Source of the DNA: Chitinophaga eiseniae
Lineage (GTDB): Bacteria; Bacteroidota; Bacteroidia; Chitinophagales; Chitinophagaceae
Direction of reading: 5' to 3'
NCBI RefSeq assembly: GCF_900167135.1
Contig: NZ_FUWZ01000009.1
Location: 23,438-87,437, forward strand
DNA: 64,000 bases
The notes beneath the pieces are model-generated. The model worked only from the letters and a program-made list of their open reading frames with translations. It ran no database searches and was not told the origin of the DNA. The translations under genes and the position numbers were made by a program. Positions 63,601 through 64,000 of this stretch are shown here, piece after piece (within the stretch, counting starts at the first letter, position 1; each line of letters begins with the position of its first letter).

Positions 63601-64000
63601 TTATGTGAAGCCGCAGGCGTCAGCCGATGAAACGCTTCATGTTAAAGCGTTTGAAGGCATCAGCAGAAATTTCAGCAAGTTTGACCTCACTTTCAATTTC
63701 CAGGAGACCGCTGCGGAACTTCGGTTAAACATTGAATATAATACAGACTTGTTTTACAGGGACACCATCATAAGGATGGGAAAACACTTTTTGCAGTTGC
63801 TGGAAGTAGCGCTGAGCGCTCCTGAAACTGCGGTAGGCAAGCTGGACTACCTCTCCTCAACAGAAAAAGATTATTTACGGCATGTGTTGGACAACAGTGC
63901 TGTGCCCTATCCGGCAACGGCGACGGTTACTTCATTGTTTGAGTCTCAGGTGGCGGCCACACCGGATAATATAGCGGTGGTTTGCGGGGACACGCGGCTG
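60665..64000 (+). CDS. Second NRPS, starting A-PCP-C-A, cut by window end
   Basis: Open from ATG 60665 to the window edge (1112 codons). It starts without a C domain: an adenylation domain (about 8-490) with YYTSGSTGKAKAIVGKN at about 176, FDASLRDIF, FYGPTETTM and YKTGDLGRLLPDGNIEIVGRADNQVKINGIRLE, with NGKVDRS. Pocket residues read DARHFAFMI, which I cannot match to a known amino acid. PCP5 follows (Ser572, FFASGGNSLKALLLL; Asn replaces the usual His), then C6 (HHIISDG at 757) and the start of another A domain (about 1080). The module is split from C5 at the end of the previous protein, 41 bp upstream. Confidence 0.9.
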   Translation, partial: MSKKAIHAVFEQVAQTRPSAIAIESGKEHITYQALNILANRIAFLLQQAGAGKDNIVNIVMPSSVPYVGALLAVLKRGSIFLPVDLSFPKKRLEQVLTETFDGIAIVAAAWKDDFLLLAAEMNIVVVSLIVIDDTNIPVLLTRKNEDWDVFKTSPAVEWDHNPHLEVNGEESCYIYYTSGSTGKAKAIVGKNVSLSHFIHWQIREFNIDAGCRVTQLAQVTFDASLRDIFVALIAGGTLCIPDTATKGTPALLLRWLEQQRITIIHCVPSLFRVLTQERAATANVHLEQLKYIFTAGEMLYGKDIVEWRKYEGEQAEIVSFYGPTETTMIKTFYRIGPKLPAGKIPAGIPISNTVVAVIDNDRRCAPGETGEIYIKTPFATKGYYNNPALTSEYFVQNPLQQDVTDIVYKTGDLGRLLPDGNIEIVGRADNQVKINGIRLELEEVELAILQQEQVTSVVVKAHHEKDNSLMLAAYYTGAPIAAESFHAFLAPLLNKSFIPSYFIHLEAFPLNKNGKVDRSALFLPGPGDGQDDAADRPQGETEERVAAQWKAILGNESLGRNTSFFASGGNSLKALLLLSRIKRDLGVSLKITDILGLPTIREQAAFIDNSLHTGFEAIPIVAGQASYPVSAAQRRIWVLSQFEEGNTAYNIPGACTFENAPDIPALEYAFTSMLSRHESLRTVFRDEGSDGIRQFILEAGSIRFRIGNEDFREEKDVLQKLTDFSAAPFDLTTGPLLRAGLFRTGQEEWVFVCCMHHIISDGWSVNVFIRELLHFYDAFLHQRKPSLSPLRIQYKDYAAWQQAQLLKDENENGHKLFWLQLLEGELPVLDLATDKLRPAIKTFRGDIVKQEISSANLARIKTSVARNNSTLFTHLLSLVNILLFRYTNQEDIIIGCPVAGRQHTDLEDQIGVYVNMLPVRLRFSGSDAFSAILGKANSVTMAALEHQHYPFDVLVDSLNLKRDTSRNPIFDVALVVHDYVKPQASADETLHVKAFEGISRNFSKFDLTFNFQETAAELRLNIEYNTDLFYRDTIIRMGKHFLQLLEVALSAPETAVGKLDYLSSTEKDYLRHVLDNSAVPYPATATVTSLFESQVAATPDNIAVVCGDTRL

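Overview
The window comes from a Bacteroidota chromosome, most plausibly a Chitinophaga-like member of the Chitinophagaceae; the genus is inference. Support: two SusC/SusD outer-membrane uptake pairs with FecR/ECF-sigma genes, a TPR histidine kinase with a LytTR regulator, Bacteroidota-type promoters (TTTG, about 19-20 nt, then TAnnTTTG) before the tRNA and arsR-like genes, and weak Shine-Dalgarno sites.

Layout. 1-5005: tail of a FecR gene, a SusC/SusD pair and a terminator. 5030-10216: a methyltransferase, an ArsR/SRPBCC/DoxX operon under a promoter with twin operators, a DUF4870 membrane protein, and a kinase/LytTR pair. 10416-12440: four small genes (a TssD/Hcp-like secreted protein, an unknown, a DMP19/DUF4375 protein and a SUFU-domain protein) resembling a contact-toxin immunity locus. 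12529-16047: an ECF sigma/RskA anti-sigma pair followed by two Tat-exported ferritin-like proteins and a tryptophan-rich repeat protein; the same promoter-like motif precedes the sigma gene and the ferritin genes. 16085-24295 (minus): a sigma-FecR-SusC-SusD-DUF3823 operon. 24623-40701: mostly single housekeeping or accessory genes (MocR regulator, lipase, NamZ-type muramidase, TPR proteins, acetyltransferase, AraC/VOC pair, three glycosyltransferases, SDR, DinB, quinone oxidoreductase, secreted SAM hydroxide adenosyltransferase-like protein, RluF).

40803-44674: a tRNA-Lys(UUU) followed by an AT-rich island. The tRNA 3' end recurs twice downstream and a 61-bp stretch recurs about 2.8 kb away, so this looks like the scar of one or more integrated elements. 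It retains a nonsense-interrupted gene, a truncated small gene, and an orphan toxin C-terminus with a JAMM/JAB-like motif beside a zinc-ribbon candidate immunity gene. No integrase remains.

44675-64000: a lipopeptide-type NRPS cluster. A fatty acyl-AMP ligase/ACP protein feeds a 4632-residue NRPS that starts with a TubC-type docking domain and runs C-A-PCP, C-(remnant A)-PCP, C-A-PCP, C-A-PCP, C-(remnant A). A second NRPS (A-PCP-C-A...) runs off the window. Specificity residues read by eye suggest Ser, none (A domain deleted), Val, Pro, then an unassigned residue. The most unusual features are the module whose adenylation domain has lost its N-terminal core but keeps an intact carrier domain, and the C/A split between the two proteins with a second adenylation remnant at the junction.
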